DNA of 64,000 nt from Anniella stebbinsi. Lineage: Eukaryota; Chordata; Lepidosauria; Squamata; Anniellidae. Of this stretch, positions 45,601-54,509 are shown in pieces. Each line of letters opens with the position of its first letter. Position 1 is the first letter of the stretch. The notes beneath the pieces were generated by a model, which did no database searches, was not told the origin of the DNA, and was given only the letters and a program-made list of their open reading frames with translations. The stretch lies in the NCBI GenBank assembly GCA_029215795.1, contig JARDYH010000002.1, positions 110,172,501 to 110,236,500 of the forward strand, written 5' to 3'. The position numbers and the translations under genes were made by a program.

Positions 45601-47107
45601 CCAAAGGGAAAGTCTGTCATATTCTCCTGCTTTGCCTTCAAATCAAATGCAAAGGAACACCTACCAAGGAAGTATGCAACAGAAACATGAACCATATTCC
45701 AAGCAAAATCTACAGGCCCATGAAAACCGTTTCCCTGATCTTGACAGACATCATAGAAATCCTCCATATAATCCGATTCAGCACCATGCCTATCCAAGCT
45801 TTTCTACAGAGAATCCAGCCAATGACAGAGGTGATTTGCCAAACGAGGAAATTAATCAGTGGATGCCAGAAGAGCGGTCTCCCGTTCATGGTGCAGAACC
45901 CTTGAGGCACACAGAAAACGTCCCATACCGTATGAGCAATGTGTTTGGACACCAAGAGAGGAATTTGCAGAACCAAAGGTCAAGCTCTCCACTACAGAGT
46001 GCCACTTTCCCCCAAGGAGGATCACAATATGCTGAAATGAACACATGGGTCCCCCAAAGGGTGGGCTCATCTACTCAGAAATACACTTCACCCTATTATA
46101 ATGACTACTCCACAGACTTCAGAAGAAACCCAACATATACTGAAGACACAGGGGGAGCTATACGAGCACATGCGCCAATTTCCAGTGTTAATGTTGCCGC
46201 AAGAAGACGTTATCCTGACCCAATGGAATATCCAGATGACTACCAAAGAGAACGAAGCACAATCATCTCACCTCCTTCTACAAGCCATTTGTGCTGTGCA
46301 GGTGACTCCCCAGGGCCAAGAGAAAACATACTGGCACCACTGAGAAGTGCTGCTCCTCCCTTCAGGCTTGCTTCATGGGAACACAAAGGAAGCTCAACCT
46401 ATCCAGAGGGCAGCCACGCAAAGCATGCCAGGCATGCCCCCTACCCAGCTAGCATTCAATCTAATCATTCTCTGAAGACTGGAAAAATGCTACCTAATCA
46501 AAGAGAACCTCTCGGTGCATTCAGAGAGGAAGTAGCAGTTCTAGAGGAGAGTCCACCATGCTCCAATCCACAATTAAGGCAAGAGAATGATTATGAAGGC
46601 GACTATGAATCAGGGTTACCCCCACAAAGGAATGGGCCTTGTTATGAAAGCAGCATCAGAGGAGATGGACACAATGTCCTTGGACGGATCGTGGGAACAA
46701 ATCAGTCCAAAAGAGAGTTTGAAAGGGCACCGTTAAAGCTCGTTGCTGAAACATTCCCACAACCACAAGGGGTCAGAAGTGAGGCTCTTGTGAGTGAAGT
46801 TAGTAAGAAAGAACAGCAGTCAACACTTGGATTCAAGAGAATCCCATGTTTTGGAAGCTGGTTAAAGCAGTATTTATCTAGCACAGGAGCTCCATCTGGT
46901 GATCAACAGCATGACCTCTTCTATGGAGAGGATCCAATGCCCACTGGAAGGCCAAGCATCCTCCCACCTGAACCACAGCCCATCTCTAGCATTAATCCGT
47001 CCCATGATGTAGAAGAAAACCTGTTGGAATTCAGTTCTCCAGGAGAAGAATTGGCAGAACAACCCAATGAAAGGACACCTGACTGTTTACTGCTCCAAAA
47101 CAAATGA
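36576..47107 (+). CDS. ENAM: Enamelin, complete coding region (eight exons, spliced)
   Basis: Secreted enamel-matrix glycoprotein of ameloblasts, needed for mineral ribbon elongation (family knowledge). Exons: 36576-36629 (coding part), 36745-36789, 37441-37482, 38110-38457, 40252-40293, 42957-43007, 43974-44015 and 44411-47107. They give 1106 residues, close to the 1142 of human ENAM; all introns are GT-AG and phase 0. Order: signal peptide, KAGFGSKSEE, a Pro/Gln-rich region, PPASNEEG, then RPPYYSEEMFEQDFEKPKE, which is nearly identical to mammals. Near the C-terminus come LCCAGDSPGP, IPCFGSW and the end DCLLLQNK. Ser-x-Glu sites (SNE, SEE) correspond to the FAM20C-phosphorylated Ser191 and Ser216 of human ENAM. 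Three N-glycosylation sequons follow at about residues 249, 256 and 268. No frameshift or stop was seen. Confidence 0.97.
36745..36789 (+). CDS. ENAM: ENAM exon, mature N-terminus (15 codons)
   Basis: The acceptor is AATGAACCTCAG/CTG and the donor is GAAGAA/gtaagt. It encodes LRKPRKAGFGSKSEE; mammals have HMPRMPGFSSKSEE. SKSEE holds a Ser-x-Glu phosphorylation motif. Phase 0 at both ends; the intron before it is only 115 bp. Confidence 0.93.
37030..37222. mobile_element. Palindromic MITE, copy 2, in an ENAM intron
   Basis: GTGGGGCAGTGAATCCACTC then GGTTTCAGTCAGAACC on the left; GGTTTTGACTGAAATCCAGA then GCAGATTTGCCACCCC on the right. Same family as 35130-35305. Confidence 0.7.
37219..37322 (+). 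mobile_element. tRNA-derived SINE, second family, 5' fragment
   Basis: TCGGTAGTAGAGCACCTGCT, CCCAGGTTCAATTTGGCATC and GAAACCCTGGAGATCCA match the SINE at 12196. It directly abuts the MITE in the same ENAM intron. Confidence 0.7.
37441..37482 (+). CDS. ENAM: ENAM exon (14 codons)
   Basis: The acceptor is TATTTGCTCATAG/ATG and the donor is CCACAA/gtaagt. It encodes MMQFGPYGYMNSPQ, corresponding to mammalian MMRYNQFNFMNGP. Phase 0 at both ends. Confidence 0.92.
37800..37985 (+). repeat. Dispersed repeat shared with 29225-29410
   Basis: Starts ACCTGGACAGCAGACTGAAC and continues through CATATATTGGCATGTGCAAT; it lies upstream of the 116-codon ENAM exon. Confidence 0.5.
38110..38457 (+). CDS. ENAM: ENAM Pro/Gln-rich exon (116 codons)
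   Basis: The acceptor is TTCATTGTATTTCAG/TTT and the donor is CCTCAG/gtaaac. The exon starts FAQLAASLYGYRAGYPQMF and then becomes Pro/Gln-rich and basic (QPKIQQPPKPPQ, VPVQQPKQGNQQPPQ). It matches the mammalian stretch between QYQMPMWPQPP and EAQPPQ in position and composition. Phase 0 at both ends. Confidence 0.93.
39066..39590 (-). mobile_element. CR1/L2-type LINE 3' end, minus strand, in an ENAM intron
   Basis: The minus strand encodes GAFLVVAPTLW-like residues near 39340 and ends with an ATAAATAAAACAAACAAATA tail near 39066. Frame broken. Confidence 0.55.
39748..39872. repeat. Palindromic short element
   Basis: GCAATCCTATGCATGTCTAG on the left and AAAAATGCATAGGATTGCA on the right, with CTCAGCATTCCCCAGCCGGC and GGGAGTTGTAGGACT in the middle. 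A further TGCAATCTATACATG-type element follows at 39905-39995. Confidence 0.6.
40252..40293 (+). CDS. ENAM: ENAM exon (14 codons)
   Basis: The acceptor is CTTTCCCCTCCAG/GCC and the donor is CCACAG/gtgagc. It encodes AFPPHPQQPWHFPQ; mammals have AFPPF followed by QQPPWQIPQ. Phase 0 at both ends. Confidence 0.92.
40490..40930 (+). repeat. Interspersed repeat (ATGCTTTATCAGGCCAAAG type), long copy
   Basis: Contains CCATCTAGTCCAGCATTCTG, TTCACACAGTGGCCAACCAG, GAATTTGTCCAATCCCCTTT and GAAGAAATACTTCCTTTTAT. The fullest of three copies in the window; located in an ENAM intron. Family not named. Confidence 0.65.
41105..41170. repeat. Half of a palindromic element (1482 family)
   Basis: TTCCCAACCTCGTAGTTCAA, then CATCTGCAGGGCACCAGGTT and an end in AGGAAGACTG. 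Confidence 0.5.
41286..41512. mobile_element. Foldback MITE, copy 1 (CTAACCATGG family)
   Basis: The left end CTGTCAACACGCTCTACTAA and right end CCTAGTGTGTTGTCTGAACAG are inverted; CATGATGGTTAAGTATTTTG and CTAACCATGGTGGCTACATA recur in a second copy at 58048-58332. Confidence 0.6.
41527..41687. mobile_element. Palindromic MITE with TA target site, copy 2
   Basis: GAGTGACCGTATGAAAAGGA on the left and AGGTCACTCTAG on the right; the internal CTCCTGTATCTTTAACAGTT matches the copy at 7266. Shorter, with a central deletion. TA at both ends. Confidence 0.65.
42640..42760. repeat. Palindromic short DNA element, same family as 1482
   Basis: GTATGGCCCTCCAGATGATG on the left and GACAACATCTGGAGGCCCAC on the right, 200 bases upstream of the ENAM exon at 42957. 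Confidence 0.65.
42957..43007 (+). CDS. ENAM: ENAM small exon without clear mammalian counterpart (17 codons)
   Basis: The acceptor is TTTTTCTTCTGTATCATAG/ATT and the donor is CAGGGA/gtgaga. It encodes IFGHGGFQPQSFGPYQG, phase 0 at both ends. In mammals the neighbouring segments (QIPQ and RLPPPGYGRPP) join directly, so this exon may be lineage-specific. It has good splice sites and enamelin-like Gly/Phe/Gln/Tyr content. Confidence 0.75.
43974..44015 (+). CDS. ENAM: ENAM exon with SNE phosphorylation motif (14 codons)
   Basis: The acceptor is TTTCTGTTTCCTTTAG/CGT and the donor is GAAGGG/gtaaat. It encodes RMPFGRPPASNEEG, matching mammalian GYGRPPISNEEGG. The Ser in SNE corresponds to human Ser191, a FAM20C site (family knowledge). 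Confidence 0.93.
44411..47107 (+). CDS. ENAM: ENAM large last exon (898 codons plus stop)
   Basis: The acceptor is CTTCATTCTATTTTTAG/ACT and the stop is TGA at 47105-47107. The start TPYFGYGYQGRPPYYSEEMF is the most conserved part of enamelin; its Ser corresponds to human Ser216. Sequons NST, NST and NAT follow with spacing 7 and 12, the same as in mammals. The middle is hydrophilic, rich in Asn, Ser, Gln, Pro, Tyr and Arg, and poorly conserved. The last third recovers LCCAGDSPGP, CSNPQLRQ, GDGHNVLGR, IPCFGSW and DCLLLQ. Cysteines are few and almost all in this C-terminal part. Single uninterrupted frame. Confidence 0.97.
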   Translation, partial: TPYFGYGYQGRPPYYSEEMFEQDFEKPKEKEAPKATDPATNSTVSDTNSTISNPASQGGNATISGPSTTNNGANSPGLQSILVSGNGVPTPSPTVLMSGGNGAAQNGIDQSSHRPQSSNVNGIQSFPSGSQQSTGHGSRVYKPHPDLGDTRHNTLVSRGNPPIQSENPTYPLGYRENSIHKGNLQNTNINHPSTVSGPIPYGQKEQPHYSGRNTLGQRERGPFPSSDPLEQWNKDPVYRDNSLNSFPPEGHSLDPQFNTLGRAENAYNAREDFDRFQPSRMHQSNTLSHQGVFSATRRTPFETETHQYDWKEPSFNHPDREREQFPSSQNHMWKNQEDSQGFREAHPRYNTMHSSGSLNRKGHAAYAENNSYGQHTQPLFPRAWEDRESFPTMGSQVQRESLSYSPALPSNQMQRNTYQGSMQQKHEPYSKQNLQAHENRFPDLDRHHRNPPYNPIQHHAYPSFSTENPANDRGDLPNEEINQWMPEERSPVHGAEPLRHTENVPYRMSNVFGHQERNLQNQRSSSPLQSATFPQGGSQYAEMNTWVPQRVGSSTQKYTSPYYNDYSTDFRRNPTYTEDTGGAIRAHAPISSVNVAARRRYPDPMEYPDDYQRERSTIISPPSTSHLCCAGDSPGPRENILAPLRSAAPPFRLASWEHKGSSTYPEGSHAKHARHAPYPASIQSNHSLKTGKMLPNQREPLGAFREEVAVLEESPPCSNPQLRQENDYEGDYESGLPPQRNGPCYESSIRGDGHNVLGRIVGTNQSKREFERAPLKLVAETFPQPQGVRSEALVSEVSKKEQQSTLGFKRIPCFGSWLKQYLSSTGAPSGDQQHDLFYGEDPMPTGRPSILPPEPQPISSINPSHDVEENLLEFSSPGEELAEQPNERTPDCLLLQNK

Positions 47108-47640
47108 TACACTGAGGAGCACTTTTTCCAATTTGGAAAGCAAAGAGTAGCCCTGGAAAACGATGATGGCATGTTTCTTCTTGAGTGTGGATGTAGGGAA
47201 AACTCAGTGTATTTAGTCTTGTAATTACAAAGGAAACAAAAATAGCAGCAGAAATATGTAGATAGTTTGTGCAGATGCGTAACATAGGATAGGTCATCCA
47301 GTCTTCAGACTTTCAGGCACAGGCTGATATTTAACTCTAACCTTTAACATGCCCCCTGCTCTCATTTCATTTTTAATTATTGTTATTTGTTACCATTTCC
47401 GTGGTTCTCTTTCTCTCTTCTTGACTTTTTGTTGCTTTTTTTCTCATATAGCCTAGATAATATTTTCTCATTGCCTGCCACTATGCAAATGTCCAGCAAA
47501 GATTTCGACTTCTTTCTCTCCCTTCCCACTATAACTGTGCATGTTTTTTCCCATTGCATTCTTGTTTCTTCTTTAAGAATCAGAATAATAATAATAATAA
47601 AATAATAATAATAATATTTTTTTTTAAAAAAGAAACTTGG
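47108..47640 (+). other. ENAM: ENAM 3' UTR region, end unclear
   Basis: Unique-looking AT-rich sequence follows the ENAM stop. The only AATAAA close by is inside an AAT microsatellite at about 47596, so the poly(A) site cannot be fixed from the sequence alone. Confidence 0.35.
47585..47610. repeat. (AAT)n microsatellite
   Basis: AAT run in the ENAM 3' flank, followed by a T-run. Confidence 0.95.
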
Positions 47641-47848
47641 GTCTATTGCAGCACCACCATCCCACCTTATGTCAAATCACATGGCACCATTTAAAGCAGG
47701 GAGGGAGTATGTTTTCAGCATGGGGGCAAATTAAATTTTGGAGAAGATCTTGGGGGCCACATTGCAGAAAAAGGGAGTGAGGCCAAAGGCAAAATAGGCA
47801 AAACCAAACCAAAATAACATGCCAGCCTATTTTAGCTTAATGCTAATA

Positions 47849-48010
47849 ATGCTAATAATAATAATAATAATAATTATTATTATTATTATTATTTATCACC
47901 TGCCTCTCCCTCCGGATTGAGGCGGGGAACATCATCATCATAAAATACACAAAAGTGATTAAAAGCACATAAAACCAATACATCATTAAAATACCAATAA
48001 AATACCAATA
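47849..48010 (-). mobile_element. LINE 3' end with AAT/ATT tail, minus strand
   Basis: After AAT then ATT repeats the sequence CACCTGCCTCTCCCTCCGGA and TTGAGGCGGGGAAC matches the 3' UTR of the other minus-strand LINE copies. Short fragment. Confidence 0.65.
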
Positions 48011-48282
48011 AAACACCAATTACTGCCAGTTATTAAGCATTAGGAGAGGCAGTTCAACCTTTCAGAATGGGGGAAAAGGCTCACATAAAAGCTGGGAAAC
48101 TATCAAACAATTAACAGACATCTGGCAGTCATGGGAAAGGGGGTACGGGGGGCATTGGGACCCCAGGAGGGCCAGTCCCCCACCTCTGAGTTAGAGACTA
48201 GTGGTGTATGTCGTTTGTGCATATGCACAGATTATATAAGTGAACTTGTCTGCTAATAGCTTAAATGCAAACTACCCATTGG

Positions 48283-48478
48283 GCAGTATCCAAATTATGT
48301 CATTGCGCTAACACAAACCACACTGCACTAGCTTAAGGGACCTCAAGCGCCATGCCAATGGCATTAGCTGATGCAACCATATCCACCAGAAAACATTACT
48401 GACGTGGACCTAGAGCTCACTCATGTTAGCGCAATGGTATTCACATTAGCACTGTGACACGGTTGGATACTGCCTCAT
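48283..48478. mobile_element. MITE, about 196 bp
   Basis: The ends GGGCAGTATCCAA and TTGGATACTGCCTC are inverted; the internal CATTGCGCTAACAC also pairs with GTTAGCGCAATGG. No coding content. Confidence 0.65.
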
Positions 48479-49074
48479 GTGTATGCTCTAAGACTTATCC
48501 TTTCAGATCTCACTTTGCACATCAAGAAAAAAATGCTTTCAAAACCAGCAGCACCATCGGCACTGGGGAAAGATTTGCGCCACTTTTCTTTGGTGGGGTG
48601 CAAATTACTATTTGAAACAAATGTACTCTTCACTTTTTTTTTCCTGAAGCTCTATGACATTAAAAATGCATTTATTATGGACAAGTTTCCTCCTTTTTGT
48701 GTCTTGCTCTGTCTTTTCCAGCGGAAGATGCCAATTAAGTTGTCAGACTTTTAAAAAGAAGTTCAGAATTCAAAATGTTGCAAGGTTTCATGGGCCTCTT
48801 AAAGGAATATATTTAACCAGTTTCAAAGGAAAAAATACATTCTCCATCTATTAGTCACTGATACAATGTAATGTAGTCCCTGAAACATCAAAGTGGTTTA
48901 GCAGTACTACCTTAAAGCCAGTTGCACACGAGAGGTGCTGAATTAATGCAACAATGTGAGTTCCAGTGTTAGATGTGATGTCAGGTTGCACAGGGATAAT
49001 AGCCCTTTCTGCCTGTCAGAAGGCTACTAAAAGATTAAGGTAGCTATTTGAGAACGCAGGACACTAGATACACA

Positions 49075-49248
49075 GGAAGCTTATTTATATGAAATCAGTT
49101 CATCACTCATCTACCTCAGTATTGTCTACAGTTCTCCAGGGGGTTATGGCATGGATTTTTCCCAGCACTACCTGGAGATGCCCAAGACTGAACATGGGGT
49201 GTTGCACATGCAAAATGTGTATCTCCCAGTGAGCTACAGCTCTTCCCC
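49075..49248 (-). mobile_element. tRNA-derived SINE, second family, minus strand
   Basis: The minus strand reads GAAGAGCTGTAGCTCACTGG, CCATGTTCAGTCTTGGGCAT and GACAATACTGAGGTAGATGA, in the same order as the plus copies at 12196 and 55693. Confidence 0.7.
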
Positions 49249-49929
49249 TCTGCACACATACAAGATGGGCCACAAATCTTACATGCAGTAACCACAATCT
49301 ACCCATGCAGCTGATTTTAACTGGCATAAGTGTAAGAGTGGCTAGATTTACCGCATTCTGTTTTTTTAAATCCTCCAATACGTACCTGTGCCCAGTGTTT
49401 CACTCTGCCAGTGTTCCAATTATCTACACAGATCAATTGATTTATGAACTGATCATAAATCAGTTGATTTATGAACTGATTTATGAATCCATTGACATTG
49501 TCCTCTTTGAAAGGAAGTTCCACATTTATCCCTTCATCATTCAAGAGAATTCCCACCCTGCACAAAATTCTCATTAACTAGAGACCTACTGTAAAAATGT
49601 TATATGAAATCCAGCGGTTGACTACTGCTAATATACAGTCCCCAATTGGGGGAATTTTTGGAGATTTTCAAATTCCAATGAAACTGGAAATGTATTTGAA
49701 AAGTGCAATATTACTTCAATACATTCTGAGCGACTACTTTCAGTAGACTTGTTATAGTGTTAAGACAGGGAACAGGCATTCTGGGCCCCTTGCAAGATCT
49801 ACCACTCACCACCTCCTGAAAGAATAGACAAAGATGATGAAAGATGATCACCTCCATATCTTTTCTACGGGATCTGCAACATACTGCACCTGTTGGGTTA
49901 AGTTTAAGTGCTAAATTCCACTCTTAATA

Positions 49930-50140
49930 TATAATAGCAATAGTTTGCATGCATCTTGTGCTTTAGAGCTGAAAACACTTCACAACCATTATATTATTGT
50001 AATCCTGGAAAGCAATCCTATATGATAGGTCAGGGTTCTTACCTTCATATTGGAGGAGGGGAAACAATGAGGCTGAGAGAAAATGGCTTGCCAAAGGCCA
50101 ACTAACGAATCCAGGGTAGAGCTATTATTAGAAATTGGCA
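49930..50140. repeat. Ancient MIR-like SINE core
   Basis: CACTTCACAACCATTATATT, GGGGAAACAATGAGGCTGAG, GGCTTGCCAAAGGCCA and AATCCAGGGTAGAGC follow the order of a MIR consensus. Diverged; the call is by resemblance only. Confidence 0.5.
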
Positions 50141-50278
50141 TTTTCTTTAACATTTGCTGTCTCTGCACATGTGACTGGGATCATTTAAACACCCAATACC
50201 AAGCTTTTCTCATTCATTTTAATTGGAGTCTGACCCCAATGCCCTTTTAGGAAAATCTCAAATTGACAAAACACACAC

Positions 50279-50752
50279 AGGCCTGTTTCGGACGACACGA
50301 TAACTCACGAAGGGGGGGGGTCAAACAACCGTCCGTTGTGTTGCTTCTTGTGTCATGTGGAGGGCAACACACAACGGACACACAACTCACGGTACGCTAT
50401 TTTAGTGAATTAACCAACGCGGAAAAACAATGGGCTGATCAATTGATTAACATGTCGTGTGGAGGGTATTCCCCCTCCGTTGAATGGGTTATTCCATTTT
50501 CAATAGAGTGCTCAGGCAGGAGCGACCAGAAGTACCCCGGCCGCTGTTACACAGCTAGCAGAACTCTATGGCTGATGGGGTGGGGCCAGGAAGACTAATG
50601 GTGGAGGGAGAGAGGAGCACCAGTCATCACCCAGATGGACGCCAGGACTTTCAGCTGCTCAACGGACGGTGGAGCAACATATCGTGTGGGGAGTACCCCC
50701 TCCTTAGTGTACTGTGAATACGTTATCCCCCCTCCATTGCCTAAAGTGTCAT
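50279..50752. mobile_element. hAT-like non-autonomous DNA transposon, about 474 bp
   Basis: GCCTGTTTCGGACGACAC on the left and GTGTCATCTGAAACCAGC on the right are inverted ends. CACACAG stands before the left end and CACAAAG after the right one, a possible 7-8-bp target duplication with one mismatch. CCGTCCGTTG occurs inverted in both halves. No transposase. Confidence 0.6.
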
Positions 50753-50769
50753 CTGAAACCAGCCACAAA

Positions 50770-50793
50770 GTGTGTGTGTGTGTGTGTGTGTGT
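50770..50793. repeat. (GT)n microsatellite
   Basis: Twelve GT units between a transposon and a LINE fragment. Confidence 0.95.
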
Positions 50794-50811
50794 TAAAACA
50801 CCACTGAACAA

Positions 50812-51472
50812 TTGGATCCTTTAGTTGTCTATGCTCTGGTAACCTCCAAGTTAGAGTATTGCAATGCACTCTACATGGGGCTGCCTTTGAAGATGGTTCA
50901 GAAGCTGCAGCTTGTACAAAACATGGCAGCCAATTTAATAACGAGGAACAAGAGGTTAAAAAATATAAAACCAACTCTGGCCTGCTTGCATAGGCTGTGT
51001 GTATGTTTCCAAGTCCAATTCAAGGTGCTGGTTTTAACTTATAAAGCCTTACACAGCTTGGGACCACAATACCTGATGGAACGCCTCTCCCGACATGAAC
51101 CTACCCGTACACTACACTCAACATCTAAGGTCCTCCTCCGGGTGCCTACTCCAAGGGAAGCTTGGAGGATGGCAACAAGGGAGAGGGCCTTCTCATGGTG
51201 GCCCCCAATTATGGAACAATCTCCCTGACGAGGCCCACCTGGCGCCAACATTGTTATCTTTTCGGCACCAGGTCAATACTTCCCTCTTCTCCCAGGCATT
51301 TGGCAGCATATGTTGAGTTTTTTAATTGACCCCAGATCTGTCTTTAGGCCTGTCTGACAGTCCAAAGTTTTATTTTTAAATGTATATTGTTTTGGTATGT
51401 TGTTTGTTTTAATGCTTTCATGGTTTAAAATTTTGTATATCAATTTTTAATGTTTAAAAATGTAGAAATGTA

Positions 51473-51508
<36 letters not shown>
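50812..51508 (+). mobile_element. L2/CR1-type LINE 3' third, plus strand
   Basis: Encodes VYALVTSKLEYCNALYMGLP, then QKLQLVQNMAANLITRNKRL, YKALHSLGPQYLMERLSR and TPREAWRMATRERAFS, then shifts frame at about 51197 into WNNLPDEAHLAPTLLSFRHQ. A 3' UTR and AAT tail (51476-51508) follow. Same family as 25371-26290 and, by the frameshift, inactive. Confidence 0.85.
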
Positions 51509-51651
51509 TTATTGTAGGAGAGTATATTGAGTATGAAGTGGCACAGGTTAGGGATCAAGGTTTTACATATTTAGCTTTTGTACTCCTAAGGGATCCATGA
51601 TGACTCTAAAAGGCATAACAGCATTAAGTCAGAGAACAAACAGAATACACC

Positions 51652-51703
51652 TTATTATTATTATTATTATTATTATTATCATTATTATTATTATTATTAT
51701 TTT
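51652..51703. repeat. (ATT)n microsatellite
   Basis: ATT run forming the tail of the minus-strand LINE that follows. Confidence 0.96.
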
Positions 51704-52506
51704 TAACCCGCCTCTCCCTCCGGATCGAGGCGGGGAACAACAGCAATATAAAATACAAAAATCACAGCAGTTAAAAACTTAAAAAAAACAAGAAAAAATA
51801 CATCATTAAAAACATCTTAAAATTCATCTGGATAGGCCTGTCGGAAGAGAGCAGTCTTCATGACTCTCTTAAATTCATGAAGACTGCTAATTTGTCTAAC
51901 CTCCTCCGGCAGACCATTCCATAGTCTGGGAGCGATGGAAGAGAAGGTCCTCTGGGTAACACTCGTCAGCCTAGTTCTGGCTGACTTGAATAAGTTGATC
52001 CCAGAGGACCTAAGTGTGCAGGGCGGATTGTACGGGAGAAGGCGATCCCGCAGGTAACCTGGACCCAAACCATGTAGGGCTTTAAAGGTAATAACCAATA
52101 TTTTGTACTTCACCCAGAAACTGATTGGCAGCCAATGAAGCGATTTTAAAACTGGTGTGATGTGATCACTCCTAGGTGTACCGGTGACCAACCTGGCTGC
52201 CATATTTTGAACAAGTTGAAGTTTCCGGACTAGGCACAAAGGTAGCCCTATGTACAGCGCATTGCAGAAGTTGAGCCTCGAAGTTACCAGCGCATGCACT
52301 ACCGTCTTTAGGTCTTCCAACTCTAGGAAGGGGCGCAGCTGGCGTATCAGCTGAAGCGCCGTCGCATCAATCTGAGCTGTCATTTGGAGCGATGGATCCA
52401 GGAGTACCCCCAAGCTGCGAACACAATCTTTCAGGGGGGGGTGTAACCCCATCCAGACCTGGTTGACACACCTCCAGACCCAGGTTGGGGCCTTTGACAT
52501 AGACAT
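51704..52506 (-). mobile_element. L2-type LINE ORF2 C-terminal part, open over 229 codons, minus strand
   Basis: The longest intact LINE frame in the window (52506-51817). It includes PLKDCVRSLGVLLDPSL, VVHALVTSRLNFCNALYIGL, RKLQLVQNMAARLVTGTPR, LHWLPISFWVKYKILVITF, KALHGLGPGYLRDRL and IAPRLWNGLPEEVRQISSL, ending in QAYPDEF. The 3' UTR ends CCCGCCTCGATCCGGAGGGA plus the ATT tail. The catalytic reverse-transcriptase and endonuclease domains are missing, so it is 5'-truncated and dead. Good conservation suggests a fairly young copy. Confidence 0.88.
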
Positions 52507-52539
52507 AATATAGACATAGACGGGAAGGCAGCGTGCGGT

Positions 52540-52625
52540 GCAGTCCTACACATGTGCTTGGAAGCAGGTCCTCGTTTATTTAATAGGACTTATTTTAAAA
52601 ATAAATGTTTGTAAGATTGCAGCCT
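52540..52625. repeat. Palindromic short element, TGCAATCCTATG family
   Basis: TGCAGTCCTACACATGTGCT on the left and TTTGTAAGATTGCAGCC on the right. Related elements lie at 53010-53098, 53296-53385 and 54510-54600. Confidence 0.5.
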
Positions 52626-53009
52626 TATGCACAACCTCTATACAATTTCCCAGACAAATAGTAAGAATCAGATCTATTTAAAATGGGCTGTTAGCAGTAT
52701 ATCCAGCACTGCCTATCATCTGAGCATATCACATCATGCCTAGATGCAATTTGTACTTTTCATAATTAAATGCATTTATCAAAGTGGTGGCTCACTTGAG
52801 CTGTGACTCCAGATATTACCGTTTTGAAACCAAATCAGTTTAAATGTCACTGGCATTTCCCCCTCTAATAACATCATCCATCCCGATCCAAATGGCTTTT
52901 GCTGGGGTTATTTTTCACTATGTGCAGAATCTCCGGCAGACAGGCTTGGTTAAATAACACAGCTGTCAAAGTGAGAGAGAATATGGAAGAACAAAGGACT
53001 AACAGTACA

Positions 53010-53098
53010 ATTGTGTACGTGTCTACCCAGAAGTAAGTCCCATTGATTTCAATGACGCTTAAGCTCATATCAGTACATATAGGATTGCAACCCTAGAG
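53010..53098. repeat. Palindromic short element, TGCAATCCTATG family
   Basis: GTCTACCCAGAAGTAAGTCC then CATTGATTTCAATGACGCTT, ending ACATATAGGATTGCAACCCT. Confidence 0.55.
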
Positions 53099-53295
53099 AT
53101 GAAGAGCCTAATCCACCAAGAGTTTTTTGGTTGTGTTATTCTGGAACAGCATTGTTTCACAAAAGGAAAGTTTCCATAAATTCCCCATTTTTCACAGAAG
53201 GAGGAATAAACGGGACCTTTCTAATCCACACATTGGCCACAAGTATGGCTGCAGCTGTGTACACTGAAGACACCCCATTTGTTTATTTATTAAGG

Positions 53296-53385
53296 CAGAA
53301 ATCTTATGCACACTCAGCTGAGAGTATGCCCCATTGAACACAGGGGGACATACTGCAGAGTAAACATGCATAGGATTGTCCTGTT
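53296..53385. repeat. Palindromic short element, TGCAATCCTATG family
   Basis: AATCTTATGCACACTCAGCT on the left and AAACATGCATAGGATTGTCC on the right. Confidence 0.55.
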
Positions 53386-54060
53386 AATTTGGTTGTTTCC
53401 TTGCTGTTAAATTTCTATTCCACTTTCCTGGAAAGCCATTCAAACTGGCTTAATAATTAAAACAAACACAAAATATGTAATACCAACCAAGTAATTAATA
53501 CATAAAACCTGCATTAAATAAAACACTAATAAAACCAATCCTAAAATTATGCCAAATCCTAAAAACTTTCCTGAATAAAATTACCTAGTACACTTTTTTA
53601 GGTAGACTGTAGGTAGAGAGGGGCAGTATAGAAAAGGTCCTATTCTACTACTTGTAGAGACTTTGAGCTGTGCTTTCATAAATCTTAAAATATTTTTCAT
53701 TCTTCATAACTCCCTATCCCCTGCACTTCCCATTCTGAAATCTTGCTTTTTTCTTGCCTAGGAACACCCCTATGACATATGCCATTTTAATCCAATTTAC
53801 CAAAAACAAAATTGCAGGCTTCTTAACTAAGGCCACCTCTATGCTGTGTGGCATTTTCATAACAATTGCCCATGAAAAATGCATCCTTTATTGGAAATCC
53901 CCAAACTGTAAAGGCTGAACTTTCACAAAGTTTCATGCACCTATTTATTTGAAAATTTGTAGGTTTGTTCCCCTCAGAAGGCACAAGTATCCCTGCAGAT
54001 TTCATCCAATTCTCTTAAAAAATAGTTTTTTAAAAAACAATCAGCTGTTCCCTTTAAAAC

Positions 54061-54061
<1 letters not shown>

Positions 54062-54097
<36 letters not shown>
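54062..54097. repeat. (AT)n microsatellite
   Basis: About 18 AT units. Confidence 0.97.
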
Positions 54098-54099
<2 letters not shown>

Positions 54100-54509
54100 G
54101 CTAAATTTAAAGACAAGGAGCACACCCACACAAAAACACACCCTGCATTTATTTGTCTGAAAGCTGGCAGATGTAGTCAGCTCATGTGAGACCACTGTGC
54201 CTGCAAATGGAATCCAATTCTGACAAACAGAAAAAGTTATAGCCATTTGTTGATTTCCAATGATAGTCAATGGGAGGCATAAAGATTTGGATTTCTGATT
54301 TGGATCCAAGTTGAAACAGAGGCAACCCCTGAATCAACCCGAGCTGAATTAGGCTGTTTTTTGAATCACCAAATTAAGGGCCAAACAGAATCTTGTGGTC
54401 GGTGCACACCATTAAAACAAATATAAGTTTAAAGCAAATTAAGAAATGGGTCCTCAAATGCATATTTGGACTAAAAGGGGTCTAAAAAAATGGAAGATTA
54501 CTGCTCTAA

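Noticed and set aside
45354..45797. 147-codon minus-strand frame inside the ENAM last exon
   Set aside because: Antisense shadow of the enamelin coding sequence; no independent support.
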